Positions 12,014 through 23,319 of a stretch of 64,000 nt of DNA are shown piece after piece. The DNA comes from Ceratotherium simum simum. Lineage: Eukaryota; Chordata; Mammalia; Perissodactyla; Rhinocerotidae. The stretch covers positions 8,219,545 through 8,283,544 of the forward strand of contig NW_004454182.1 of the NCBI RefSeq assembly GCF_000283155.1, read 5' to 3'. The notes under the pieces are model-generated. The model was given only the letters and a program-made list of their open reading frames with translations. It did no database searches and was not told the DNA's origin. The number at the start of each line of letters is the position of its first letter. Position 1 is the first letter of the stretch. Made by a program: the position numbers and the translations under genes.

Positions 12014-12120
12014 TAATATAAAAAAGTATATATATATATTTACTAGTATATAGTATATAGTATATCTATATATACTTTTTTATATTACAATTTTGTATTT
12101 TTTTATATATATATATATAG
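12014..12120. repeat. AT-rich microsatellite with a perfect 21-bp inverted repeat
   Basis: The arm at 12014-12034 is the exact reverse complement of the arm at 12067-12087 (tatatatacttttttatatta), with a 32-bp AT-rich loop between. An (AT)n tract continues to about 12119. On one strand this can form a long hairpin. Confidence 0.9.
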
Positions 12121-12481
12121 CTTTTCTGAGGCAAATGATTTTGATTTAGCTATTAGACAGCTTTCAAATTTTATTTAAAACTTGAAGACTGGCAACTAAC
12201 TCACGGAGAGAATTTAACCCGGGTACGAGCCACCAGTTTTGAAATCTTAGACTTGGGAGACAAGACAATGGCCTGCAGCTGAATGTATTCTTCTGAGGCA
12301 GGCAGCACAGGGGAGCAGAGTCCCCAGCTCTGCCTAAGAATGCACCATCCTTCCAAGCCAGCTGCGTTTCAAGGAAGGCTCCATCATACTTATCCATCAT
12401 ATTTCATCCTCCCCTCTTGATTCCACAAAGGTTACAACTAACTGAATACTGCACTGTCTCCAAAACAGTCAAGAACTTCTT

Positions 12482-12663
12482 GGGCCGGCCCCGTGGCTGA
12501 GCGGTTGAGTGTGCGCGCTCCGCTACTGGCGGCGGGTTCGGATCCCGGGCGCGCACAGACGCACCGCTTCTCCGGCCATGCTGAGGCCGCGTCCCACATA
12601 CAGCAACTAGAAGGATGTGCAGCTATGACATACAACTGTCTACTGGGGCTTTGGGGGGGGGGG
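12482..12663 (+). mobile_element. ERE SINE with a divergent 3' body
   Basis: Head gggccggccccgtggctgag and B box ggttcggatcc are typical. After the cccacata word the body changes to agaaggatgtgcagctatga and catacaactgtctactgggg, ending in a G-run rather than the usual GATGTTAGC repeats. Exact 11-bp target duplication aagaacttctt at 12471-12481 and 12664-12674. Confidence 0.9.
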
Positions 12664-12674
12664 AAGAACTTCTT

Positions 12675-13602
12675 AATGTCCGGATGTAAAAAAGCAGAAA
12701 AATTAACCTAACTCAGATTACGTGACAGTTTTCTCTTATTACCGTGGTATGGGCAACTGTTTCAAATTACATATCACCTGGGGCTGACACAAACTAGAAT
12801 TTCTTATGAGTTAGCATTCACCATTTTAGGTAAGGAACAGGAGACAAAATGACGATCTCAGAGTTGCGGCCACAAACACTGGTAAAAGTGCCTCTACTTT
12901 GTAGTTCATCAAGTCTAGCTACTACTTCAGGGCTTGTGTTTCTTTAAAAGCTCTCCGAAGCCCCTATAAGTACTAGAATGTTGAAATGCAAACTCCACCC
13001 TTGGCAGCTTCAGATCAGCTCTGTCCACTGAGACTTAGTCTCTGGGCATGACTGTCCAAGTAAAGTGACTCTAATGTTGTGTCTGACCACTAAGTTGGAC
13101 TGATAACTTGCAATAAAAACTCTGGCACCTTCCATCTACCTCCTGACTGACCACAGCCTGTCAGAGAGTAAGGCTTGAAGAGGCCTTAGGATACCAACAG
13201 GTTTGAGCTGCCTTAAAGGAAGTTCTTTTGTATTTTGCAACATAGGAGTCTAACCCAACCCATTGCATCACCCAAACAATATTGTTCATAAAACATTATT
13301 AATGGATTCAACTTAACAGAATTTGCTTAGAAAAGACTAAATGCAAACAAATAATGGGCAGATGCTTTAAATGACAAACTTGCACAATAAATTCAGCAAC
13401 TGACCTTAAAAACTACATATTCCTCTAAGGTTATTGAGTATCAATATCTAGAAATTACTAGTATTCCTATAGTCTCGCTCTTTCCAGGAAAGTGAAACGA
13501 AGGGAAAGAGGAGAAATTCTGAGCTATAATGACAAAACAATCTGATCTTTCCCCAGCCCCTCCTCCAAACACAACCATTTTCCTACAAGACACCTACACC
13601 AA
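12675..13602. other. Unassigned non-genic sequence
   Basis: No recognisable gene, RNA gene or repeat family. Base composition is unremarkable. Confidence 0.4.
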
Positions 13603-13616
13603 AAACGAAAGATGTA

Positions 13617-13874
13617 GGGGCCGGCCAGGTGGCATAGTGGTTAAGTTCACCTGCTCTGCTTCAGCAGCCCAGGGTTCGCAGGTTCAGATCCCGGATGCAG
13701 ACCTACACACCACTCATCAAGTCACAGCGTGGCGGCATCCCACATACAAAATAGAGGAAGATTTGCACAGATGTTAGTTAGCTCAGCAGCAATCTTCCTC
13801 AAGCGAAAAGAGGAAGATTGGCAACAGATGTTAGCTCAGGGCCAATCTTCCTCACCAAAAAAAAAAAAAAAAAA
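13617..13874 (+). mobile_element. ERE SINE
   Basis: Head gggccggccaggtggcatag, B-box-like ttcagatcc, two copies of the caatcttcctca word and an 18-bp A tail. Target duplication aaacgaaagatgta (13603-13616) against aaaccaaaagatgta (13872-13886), nearly identical. Confidence 0.92.
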
Positions 13875-14089
13875 CCAAAAGATGTAACAGGACCTGGACA
13901 TTCAGCAAGACACTGGCATGCTGGTACACTTTCAGTTATCTCCAACTTCATCCAAAAGCAGAGATAGCTATGAAAACTCTACCTGTATGATATAAATAGA
14001 TACCTGTCCCTACCTGCATTTGTCACATGTGTCTATCTCTTAAATGCCCCAAATTAAAAAGCCCAGAGATTTCTCTTTAGGCTGCCTGC

Positions 14090-14200
14090 AATAACAATAA
14101 AAATACTGCCAAAATATGCATAACACAGACAGGAAGGAAATATGTCAAAATGCTTATAATTGTGGGAGAAGGGTGATTTCTAAAGTCTTCTCTACTCACA
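14090..14200 (+). mobile_element. Possible L1 3' fragment
   Basis: The words gacaggaaggaaatatgtca and gggtgatttctaaagtcttc resemble the sense L1M 3' UTR. Short and weakly supported. Confidence 0.4.
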
Positions 14201-15019
14201 GCAAATGCAGAAAACAGAACTCTATACTATACGTTCTATAATATGTCTATATTATTTGAAATGAAGGAAGGAGATATGAGGTGCTGCTTTTAAGGATTCT
14301 CTTTATTCTAGTCATAGAATTTTAGCTGGTGAAAGACTGTTGTCTAAAGCATGCTTTTCACAAATAAGGAGTCAAGTTTCAGACTGGGAAGGGATTCTCC
14401 CAGGTGAGTCAGGACTAGAAGGAACATCTCCCAAGACTGGCTCCACACTGATGGGAAGCAAGGGGTCCTTTAAAAGTTTCACCTTCTCAAGCCCACCCAA
14501 CAGACCGTGGATTCAAGTCTTAAGTTTTAAGCCCATCTAACCTGCCACCTCCACCTGAAAATGCATAATCAACCAGAGTTTTTGATTGACTTTTTGCTTG
14601 TCTTAAGCAAATAACTGCTTACAATGGGATAATCACACGTGAAATTTGTGTCAGAAACTGTGAAATGTAACCAGTTTCCCTCATGCTAAGCAAAGATCAA
14701 TAAATAAAAGGAAGGGTCTTGACAGTCTGGCCCTTTGGACACCCCTGCACCAACAAGAAGCTTTTAAAAGGCTTAATTTTAAAAGGCAAAGGACATTTTT
14801 ACAATGGTCTTAATTAAACTCCATAACCTTGAACGTGAGTGGGGCGGGGAAGGGTTTGCAATTCTAACGTACACACCGATAGCCGGAGCGTCTGTCCCTA
14901 GGTTCTAGTCCACGTGTTCATTCAAGCCATCCACCACCACTCCCTGTCTACGCTGCCAGGTGATAGATTTCATCTTTGTTTCCTAATTTCAAAAACGCCA
15001 GGCTCCTGAAATCAACGAC

Positions 15020-16135
15020 TCCATCATGGCTCTGTGCAGCGGCTACGGGCACTCCTGTGGAGACACCGCGAGAATTTCTACATACGGCAACCGGCTTCTG
15101 ATGCTGCACTTGACCCTCGTGCAAGCTCTCCGCGCTGGGCCCCCATCACGCCGAGGCCGGCATCACCGGCCCCACGCGATCTTCTCCCCCACATGGCAAG
15201 CTCGGGGTCTGGCTGCCCCGCCGCCACAGCGACAAGAGGCCGGTCCCGCGGCGCGCGTCACCGGGCCCCCGCCGTGCAGCAGCCACGNNNNNNNNNNNNN
15301 NNNNNNNNNNNNNNNNNNNNNNNNNNNNNNNNNNNNNNNNNNNNNNNNNNNNNNNNNNNNNNNNNNNNNNNNNNNNNNNNNNNNNNNNNNNNNNNNNNNN
15401 NNNNNNNNNNNNNNNNNNNNNNNNNNNNNNNNNNNNNNNNNNNNNNNNNNNNNNNNNNNNNNNNNNNNNNNNNNNNNNNNNNNNNNNNNNNNNNNNNNNN
15501 NNNNNNNNNNNNNNNNNNNNNNNNNNNNNNNNNNNNNNNNNNNNNNNNNNNNNNNNNNNNNNNNNNNNNNNNNNNNNNNNNNNNNNNNNNNNNNNNNNNN
15601 NNNNNNNNNNNNNNNNNNNNNNNNNNNNNNNNNNNNNNNNNNNNNNNNNNNNNNNNNNNNNNNNNNNNNNNNNNNNNNNNNNNNNNNNNNNNNNNNNNNN
15701 NNNNNNNNNNNNNNNNNNNNNNNNNNNNNNNNNNNNNNNNNNNNNNNNNNNNNNNNNNNNNNNNNNNNNNNNNNNNNCCGCCCGGTGGCCGGCAGGCGGG
15801 TGGCGGGAGGCGGAGAGCAAACGCGGCTGGAGTGGCCTGAGCTGCCCTCGGGTGTCATAACGAATCTGGGGAAGGGCAAAGGGTACACGGTAGCGCCTCG
15901 ACCCAGAAACCAGCCAACCCTGGGGGCTGCAGGGCCGCGGGGGCGGGGAGATGTCCTCTTGCATCTTCCACCTTCAACCACGTGCCCTGCCGACTTCTAG
16001 GCGGGCAGGGGGTCCTGCAGGGAGGGGCCCTGGTGGCCGGAGGGCTTTCCTTTCCTATTTTCTTTGGCGCCGACCTGTGCGGTCCCTTTTAACCTGATTT
16101 CACCACGGTCCCCGCATGGGATCCCTAGCTGGTAA
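15020..16135. promoter_or_regulatory. CpG-rich block, candidate CpG-island promoter and first exon
   Basis: On both sides of the assembly gap the sequence is strongly GC-rich with dense CpG (for example 15200-15287 and 15778-15830), in contrast to the AT-leaning, CpG-poor surroundings. That is the usual look of a mammalian CpG-island promoter, and such regions often drop out of assemblies. No TATA box or recognisable coding exon is visible, so the strand and gene are unknown. A donor-like CTG|GTAAGA at 16129-16137 would fit a plus-strand first exon. Long frames across this block exist only because the unknown bases contain no stops. Confidence 0.6.
15288..15777. other. Assembly gap (490 unknown bases)
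   Basis: A run of N. Its position at the centre of the CpG-rich block suggests that the most GC-rich part of the island is unsequenced. Confidence 1.
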
Positions 16136-16525
16136 GACTTTTGTCTGGACTTCTGCAATGCCCTGAAAATGAAGCAACCGTGGGCAGATCAGCCCCGGTA
16201 CTGTTAGAGCAAGACGCAGACCTGACATTGCTTCAACCCGCCGAGTACTTGGAGCCAGTCTACCCTGGCTGTGCGGTTTTGAGAGGTTTCGCATCCCTGC
16301 AATGCCCATTTGGGGGCTTTCGGAGGCCACTGCAATTTTTTCATCAGGCTGCTATCCCCAGTGTTATTTTTCCTTGTAGCACCTGAGGCCTGCCAGTATC
16401 CTCAACCTCTAACAACGGTGGTCCCAGTTACAGTGGTGCTTGTGCCCAGCATTGGGTGGAGGGCTGTTGTCAGTACTGCTTTGAATTTGAGGCATAAGAA
16501 GAATTATTGTTATAATAAAAGCCTC

Positions 16526-16745
16526 TGATAATGACAGGTATCATTTATTTGAAACACTTCGCACACATTGTCTTATTGACTTTTCATCATAACCCTATGA
16601 GGTGGATGCTGTCATTATTTCCCCTTTTACAGATGAGGAAACAGGCACAGAGAGGTTGAATGCTGGCAAGGGCAAAACTACACTTAGAACTCAGGCATTC
16701 TGCCTGCAGAGCATGCGCATAATAACCACCGGACTATACTTGTAC
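16526..16745 (-). mobile_element. MIR SINE
   Basis: Clear reverse-complement MIR: aaccctatgaggtggatgct, ttttacagatgaggaaacag, gcacagagaggttgaatgct, gaactcaggcattctgcctg, ending at gcgcataataaccacc. Confidence 0.85.
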
Positions 16746-17165
16746 TTAGATTCCCGTGAGCATGCTCTCACTCCAGGCCTCAAGCATACTCAAGTTGACT
16801 CCAGCAAATAATATCCTAAGGACTTTCCCTGGACTTCTCTCACGTTTCCAGAACATCTGAACGTGGCGGCAGTAATTGTTTCCTCCCACAGTGTGCCAGC
16901 CACCGTGGTACAGTGATGGTGAGGGCAGCCCACTCTCCAATGGCCTCTGTAAACAGCTCAGTTCTTCTAGATCTAGACTCTCATTTAAGAGAAAAAATAG
17001 ACTCCACTTTCATTTTTATTGGTTTCCACTTGGCTCATTCTTGGTTTCTCTGCCCAAGTCTCTTTCTCCCCACCCATGATTTCATCATTTGAGCCCCTCC
17101 TTTTTCCTCTTCTCCAACCAGTCCTTCAGCCTGGTGCCTTCTCCGGCACATTCCAGGTTCTGTGG

Positions 17166-17575
17166 TGTATTAGTTTGCTAGGGCAGCCATAACAAAGTAC
17201 TGCAGACTGGGTGACAGAAATTTATTGTCTCACAGTTCTGCAGGCTGGAAGTTCAAAATCAGAGTTGGTTCCTTCTGAAGTCTGTATGGAAAGAATCTGG
17301 TCCAGGCCTCTCTCTCTGGCTTGGAGACAGCCGTCTTCTCCCTGGGTCTCCTCACATGGTTTTCCGTCTATATTGTCTGTGTCCATATTTCTCCTTCTTA
17401 TAAGGACACCAGTTGTGCTGGATTAGAGTTCACCATAATGACCTCTTTTTAACTTGATGACCTCTTGTAAAGATCCTATCTCCAAATAAGGTCACATTCT
17501 GAGGTACTGGGGGTTAAGACTTCAACATATAAATTTGAGGGTGGGGGGTGGGGACACACAATTCAACCCATAACG
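17166..17575 (+). mobile_element. MLT1-like (MaLR) solo LTR
   Basis: Starts tgtattagtttgctagggca and ends near aattcaacccataac. Internal words include ttattgtctcacagttctgc, ttataaggacaccagttgtg and cctatctccaaataaggtca. No internal retroviral region accompanies it. The subfamily within the MaLR LTRs is uncertain. Confidence 0.75.
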
Positions 17576-17949
17576 TGTGACAATTGTCACTGGCTGTCTC
17601 CTCTTATCCCTTCCCCCTCCAGGACACTTTTCTCCTAATCAGCAAGCCTCTCCCTGGGTTCTAGCCCTTAATATAGATGATTGACAGCTCTAGAGGGGGA
17701 AAGGCACACAACCAGGAATTACATCTGGATTCCTCCTCTCTCTGGCAGAAGCTGCCGTGTGACATTGGTAAGCAACTTCATTTCCCAGAAGTTCAGGTTT
17801 CTCCTCTGGAAATAAGGGGGCTAGGCTAAATAATTTCTCAGGTCCCTTTCAGCAATAACACTTTTTAAAAAACCTTTCTCCCTAATCATTTCAAAAAGTT
17901 TCACAGTTTGTGGGGTTGCCCTGTGACAATCGGACAGAGACTTTGATGG

Positions 17950-18078
17950 GAGGCAGTGCTGTACAGTGGTTAAGGACACAGGCTTTGGAGTTGGGCAAAT
18001 CTGCCTTAAGCCCCGTTTCATCCTCTGTTAGTCAGGAATAATAGTGCCTACTATAGAGGCGGTCACAAGGACTAACAG
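17950..18078 (+). mobile_element. MIR SINE
   Basis: Sense MIR: gctgtacagtggttaaggac, acaggctttggagttgggca, ttcatcctctgttag, aataatagtgcctactatag. The central part between these words is shortened. Confidence 0.7.
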
Positions 18079-18099
18079 CTCACAGCCCTAAGTTTTCTC

Positions 18100-18685
18100 A
18101 CTAAATGAAGGTTCCAGACTCCACAGTTAGGAGTTCCATTTTGTGACTCAGAGAGAATAAGAATCCAGTCTTAGACGTCTTTTTACTTTCTTTTCTGCAA
18201 ACATCTGTCTAGCCAAGAGAACGAGAGCCAGTTGGATGTTGCTGTGGCGAAATTTCCTAATGGAAATTTGAATCTCTTTTCAGCTGTTCTAGCTTCCATT
18301 ACATTTTGGTTTGATTAAAATTTTGTGGCCAATTCTGGCTAGATCCAAATCTATATCTGTCTAAAACTGATTAATCAATCTTCCAGAGAAGCTAAAGAGA
18401 GTCAAAGTCCTTTTTGGGCCAAACTGAGGGGCAGGTTGACAATGGCCTCGTCTCAAAAGCTCCTACTTGTGATTGCCAACTGCGAAGTTGTGATTATTAG
18501 TGATCGTCCACGTCTATGGCTTTTGAGCATCTGAAGTACAGCCACGCCAATCCATAATGGCCAACATGCTGTTAATTCCAGACCTTGCTAAGTGGATGGT
18601 TAAAGAAAGGGTGGGCATCAGTGACTAGGTGCATGTCACTCGGTCTGTTTTGAGGCTACATCTACATTAGGCATATATTCATCTC
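18100..18685. other. Unassigned non-genic sequence
   Basis: Nothing recognisable. Ordinary composition and no meaningful open frame. Confidence 0.4.
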
Positions 18686-18689
18686 CCCC

Positions 18690-18815
18690 AGGAAACTATA
18701 AGTGCTTGGGGAGCAGGCACTGTATCCCATTAATCTTCATAATCCCTGCCCCCCACATTCCTCTACATGTCCTAGCATAGTATTTACACATAGTAGGTAC
18801 TCAATTGTTGAACTG
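18690..18815 (+). mobile_element. L2 LINE 3' end
   Basis: Sense L2 3' wording: ataagtgcttggggagcagg, cactgtatcccattaa, tagcatagtatttacacata, gtaggtactcaattgttgaa. Confidence 0.65.
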
Positions 18816-19056
18816 GATGCATTTTTCTACTCACATGGGATTAATGGCAATGAAGGGTGGATACAGATTTTGTGGAGTCTGAAGTTTGTACAATTTAGGG
18901 GGCCTCTTTAAGAAAATTACAAATACAAAATTGGATACAAAAGTCAATGTTTCTTTAGAGTGAAAATAGAAATCACAGTAAAATACAAATTTAAAAAGTT
19001 TATAACACCATACATTTCAAAAAATCCTGAAAAATAACCTAAAAATTTTATTAATG

Positions 19057-19309
19057 GGGGCTTGCCCAGTGGCGCAAGTGGTTAGGTGTGCACGCTCTGC
19101 TGGGGCGGCCCGGGGTTCGCCGGTTCGGATCCCAGGCATGCACCGACACACCACTTGTCAGGCCATGCTGTGGCAGGCGTCCCATATAAAGTGGAGGAAG
19201 ATGGGCATGGATGTTGGCCCAGGGCTAGTCTTCCTCAGCAAAAAGAGGAGGATTGGCAGATGTTAGCTCAGGGCCGATCTTCCTCACAAAATAAATAAAT
19301 AAATAAAAA
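19057..19309 (+). mobile_element. ERE SINE with perfect 17-bp target duplication
   Basis: Near-complete ERE: head ggggcttgcccagtggcgca, B box ggttcggatcc at 19122, both 3' body repeats, and an (AAAT)n tail. Flanked by taaaaattttattaatg at 19040-19056 and 19310-19326 with no mismatch. Confidence 0.95.
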
Positions 19310-19394
19310 TAAAAATTTTATTAATGCTTTTTTCCTACCTCTATAATAAGTTTTTCCCCCTATCTTTTTGGCTGCATACCCATTCATTGCTCCT

Positions 19395-19840
19395 TTATAT
19401 GACATTTTTAGTAAACTTTATTTTTTAGAACAGTTTTAGATTTACAGAAAAATTGCAGAGTTTTTATAAACTCTACACCCAGTTTCCGCTGTTATTAGCA
19501 TCTAACATTAGTATGGTACATTTTTTACAGTTAATGAGCCAGTATTGATACATTTTTATGACTAAAGTTTATACTTTGTTCAGATTTCTTTAGTCTTTAC
19601 CTAGTGTCCTTTTTCTGTTCCTAACCAGGACACTATATTACATTTTGTTGTTATATCTCCTTAAGCTCCTCTTGGCTGTGACAGTTTCCCAGACTATCCT
19701 TCTTTTTGAGGACCTTGATAATTTTGTGGAATACTGGTCATTTTATTTTGTAAAATGTCATTCTATTGGGATTTGTCTGATGTTTTTCTCACGATAAGGC
19801 TGGGGGATGGATTTTTGGGAGGAAGACCATGTATGACATT
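19395..19840 (-). mobile_element. L1 3' UTR fragment
   Basis: Antisense L1 text: gaacagttttagatttacag, ttagtatggtacattttt, gtgacagtttcccagactat, gggatttgtctgatgttttt, gaagaccatgtatgac. Edges approximate. Confidence 0.6.
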
Positions 19841-20935
19841 TTTATAATATAATTTTCTATAGAGAGAATAGAAGGAAAACTCAAACTTCAACATAGTTGA
19901 AGGAATTTTTTTAATTGATAGTTTTGATTATATGTTGATAAGAACCAAATCCATTGCTTTCCATTTTATTTAAGTGCTGACCAGAAGAATTTTCAGTAGT
20001 ATAGATTCTGGCTATGTACCTTTGACCGTGGGTTTCTCTTTCACTGCCCACATGCTTCCAGATGCCTTAGGACAGACTGATAAGGAGATATGACAGCTGG
20101 CGCTGAACCTTCCTGCCAGGATGCTGGGTGAGTTGGTAGAGAGAATGGAGGAGTAGTCCTGAAGGCATTCCCGCACTGTTAGAAATATACATGCAAGTGA
20201 CTGGAAATCCCATAAACATATCTCCGCAAACCCGAAGTAACATATGCCCAACTCCAGTTCCCCTTAGCTGGGTTCCAAAAATGACCTGGCCCCTTCAACA
20301 TTACCAAGGGAGGGGTGGTGACAGAGGGGACTTGGAGTAGAGAGTGGCAACAGTATTAACTCATTGCAGCTAAGTTATCTTACTTGTGCAAATTTTACAG
20401 AAATATTTAACTAGGTGAACACGTTGCTAGAGCCCCGTCCAAGGTCTTACAAGGGGCTTCTGTGAGTGAGGGGCCCTGAAAATGAAGCTGTGGTAGCTTC
20501 GGAGTTGGCAGAGCTTTTCGTAGCATTATCGTGCTACTGCTCAGATTTGCTAGTACAGCTCTCTTGGGTTTCCAGCAATAGGGAAGAAGGGTGTTTCCAC
20601 CAAAATGACACTGTTCTATAACTACTGATGATTATGACATGGTCTTCAGTGGCCCTCCTCCCGCACTCCTTTTATTTTTTAAACGCACTTGACCCACTGG
20701 CTTCATTAACTTTATGAGGGAGAGTTAGTCCACAGCCGTGTAGGCAGTAAGTTCCACGGGTGTATGCCTATTCCTACTGGGTGAGAGTCCACCAGCTCTC
20801 CTAGACTCACTGTTCAGGTCCTCTCCTGGCACTGCAGTGCTGCGCCAACACAGAGTTGTGGGACATGGCCAGGGCTTCCAGACTCCACCCTGCACCCCCA
20901 CAACACTTGACTTTCTGTTTCTTGAGGTGCCATGA
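19841..20935. other. Unassigned non-genic sequence
   Basis: No recognisable exon or repeat. A minus-strand frame of 79 codons at 20012-20251 shows no known domain. Confidence 0.4.
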
Positions 20936-20969
20936 AGTTCAAGTCACTGTCAAATGGAAATGATAAATA

Positions 20970-21125
20970 CCCCAATCTTCCAACTCAACTAGCTTCTCAT
21001 CGTCAACCAGTAAAATTCAGACTCTTCACAAGAACTTCTAAGATGCCCATCGTAACCTGTCTCTGCTTTCCTCACCAACCAGCTCTCCAACCACTCCTCT
21101 CTCCAGCTGGGTGGAGCTACGTGTA
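20970..21125 (+). mobile_element. L2 LINE fragment
   Basis: Sense L2 wording in the region before the 3' UTR: aaaattcagactcttcacaa, cccatcgtaacctgtctctg, accaaccagctctccaacca. Confidence 0.5.
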
Positions 21126-21127
21126 CT

Positions 21128-21252
21128 TGCAGGTTAAGAGCAAAGACTGCTTGATTCAAATTCCACAACTTACTGGTTACAGACCCAGGGCAAGGCACCC
21201 TCTAATCCCTAGCTTTCTTATCTGCCAAGTGAGTATAATACTGCATTGCATC
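21128..21252 (+). mobile_element. MIR SINE
   Basis: Sense MIR: gttaagagcaaagactgctt, gattcaaattccacaactta, ctggttacagacccagggca, ttcttatctgccaagtgagt. Confidence 0.65.
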
Positions 21253-21357
21253 CAACCTAAGTCACAATCAACTGTAAGATGCATCATTATTTTATGTATG
21301 CCTGAGAAAGAAAAAAAATATTGCCCATTATAATTGCAAGCTTGGAAGATGCACACT

Positions 21358-21885
21358 ATATTGATTAGCTTTTGCTGCATAGCAAATCACCTTGAAACTT
21401 AGTGGCTTAAAACAGCAATCATTTATTAGCTCATGATTCTGTGGGTTGGCATTTGGGTTGGGTTCATCTGGGTGGTTCCTCTGCCGGTCTCTCCTGGGCT
21501 CTCTCCTACAGCCAGTCAGCTGGTGGATAAAGTGGGGCTGGATGGTCCAGAGTTGGCCTCACTCACACGTTTTATGGTTGTCAGGCTATTTGCTGAGGTC
21601 CCTTAGTTCTATTCCAAATGGCTACTCCTGTGATCTAGTTCAAGCATGTTCAAACAGTGGTCTCAGGGCTCCAAGCTCAGCAAAGGGGACAAGCTCCAAT
21701 GTACAATTACTTTTCAAACTTCTGCTTGCATCATGTTTGCTGCTGTTCCATTGGCCAAAGCAAGCCACGTGACCAAGTTAAGACGCTGTGTGGGAAAGGA
21801 TTGATTACCCAAAGACATGGATACAAGGAGGGGAACTATGGTGGCCATATTGCAAACAATCTACCTCACATCGTGATTCCAGAGA
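21358..21885 (+). mobile_element. MLT1-type (MaLR) LTR
   Basis: Opens tattgattagcttttgctgc and continues cttagtggcttaaaacagca, catttattagctcatgattc, all standard MLT1 5' words. It extends through ccattggccaaagcaagcca and gtggccatattgcaaacaat to the end. The length of about 530 bp fits an MLT1 LTR. Confidence 0.7.
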
Positions 21886-21934
21886 TATTAAAACATGGAA
21901 AAATATTCATCTAAGAATACACAAAATATAGTCA

Positions 21935-22070
21935 TAGTGATGGATGCTAACTAGACTTACTATGGTGATCATTTTGCAATATATACTCATATCGAATCAC
22001 TATATTGTACACCTGAAACTAACATAATGTTGTATGTCAATTATATCTCAACAAAAAGAAAAAAAAGGAG
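21935..22070 (+). mobile_element. L1 3' terminal fragment
   Basis: The words gtgatcattttgcaatatat, tgtacacctgaaactaacat and tgtatgtcaattatatctca are the canonical L1MA/L1MB 3' end, followed by an A-rich tail. Confidence 0.75.
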
Positions 22071-23315
22071 AAGAGAGAAGAAACATATTAGCTGAAGGGA
22101 ACATAGAGTTTAAGAATATTTATTTTATTTTTAACTTTCTCTTATAAAGATGGGAGAAATTAGAGCATGTATAAACCTATAAGCTTTGAGTCAAGAGCCA
22201 ACAAAATGGAAGAGATTGGAAATAAAATAGGAACAGGGATTGTTGGTGGAGGGAGACTCCAATGTTGGAGGAGATGTTTTTGAGAACAGGTAAAGCCATT
22301 AGTTTCTAGCAGAGGAAAAGACATTTTTCTGGGACTGGAGGGAGAGAGGTCTAAATGGATACTGATAAAGCTTGAAGATATTATAGTTGAAAGAGGAAAG
22401 AATCTTGCCCTCCACTCTTATGACTAAAGTAAATCCAATATTCTCCATTCTAAAGAGTGCATACTCACAATGCCTTTTCCATCTCTCCACTTCCTTCAGA
22501 GATTACAGTCCCGAAGTCCTTCTGTTTAAACAGATGGAATAATGTTTTCACAGGGGAAATAATGCTTCTGTGAGTTTTAGCTAAAGAAATGGTTCCTTAG
22601 TCAATCTGCAAACATGGAAGACTGTCCAGTTCAATGGACAACAATGGTACATATTGCTTTCCTTAAGGAGTTTCTGCTCTTGAGCGTTGCTGGCAGATCC
22701 ACCATTTGAGCCCTCCATCTTTACGTGAACTTTAGTGAGTCAGCAGGTTTATAGAACAAAAGCTACCAATTCATAACACTACTGCTCTGACAAACCGTGA
22801 ATTTCTAGTTTAAAACCTAGAGTGTCACTTTAAACAGTTTAAGATGACAAGATGAAATATATCACCAAGAAAGCTCCTTTCAAGGTATTTAAATATTAAT
22901 CACACCCCTGTCTTCCAAGCGTCCTGTTCTCTTTTCGTTCAGTAATCACTCATCTGACTTAATAGAGGAATATATAAGCCAATACTTTTGAAAGTGTGTT
23001 TTCTGTTTATTAGAAGAAAACTATAATTTCTTAAAAAATAAAATCCTATATCTGTGAGCGATAATGTGATAAGAAATAGATATATTTGGTCATTCAGAAG
23101 ACCAAAGTATGTTTCTCAGATATATTTGGTCTTCATCCACAGTTCCTGACTCACAGCTCCCAAAACCCTTGGAATTTCCTGAAGAATAAGAGCAATGGGG
23201 ATGTCTGTTATTAATATTTGGCCTCTTGTCCTCAGTTCCTGAAAACGCTTCAAGGCCATAAAAGTGAAATGAGTGCGCTTGAAATGCAGTGCCTTCGTTG
23301 TAGCAGGTTGTCATT
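22071..23315. other. Unassigned, with a short spaced direct repeat
   Basis: No gene or family recognised. The 14-mer agatatatttggtc occurs at 23078-23091 and again at 23118-23131. Confidence 0.4.
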
Positions 23316-23319
23316 TCTA

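Noticed and set aside
15026..16000. Frames of 268-324 codons across the gap on both strands
   Set aside because: About half of each is unknown sequence with no stops by definition. The flanks match no known protein.
19057..19140. tRNA gene, from A-box and B-box motifs
   Set aside because: The motifs belong to the tRNA-derived head of an ERE SINE. The same holds for the other EREs, and no cloverleaf outside SINEs was seen.
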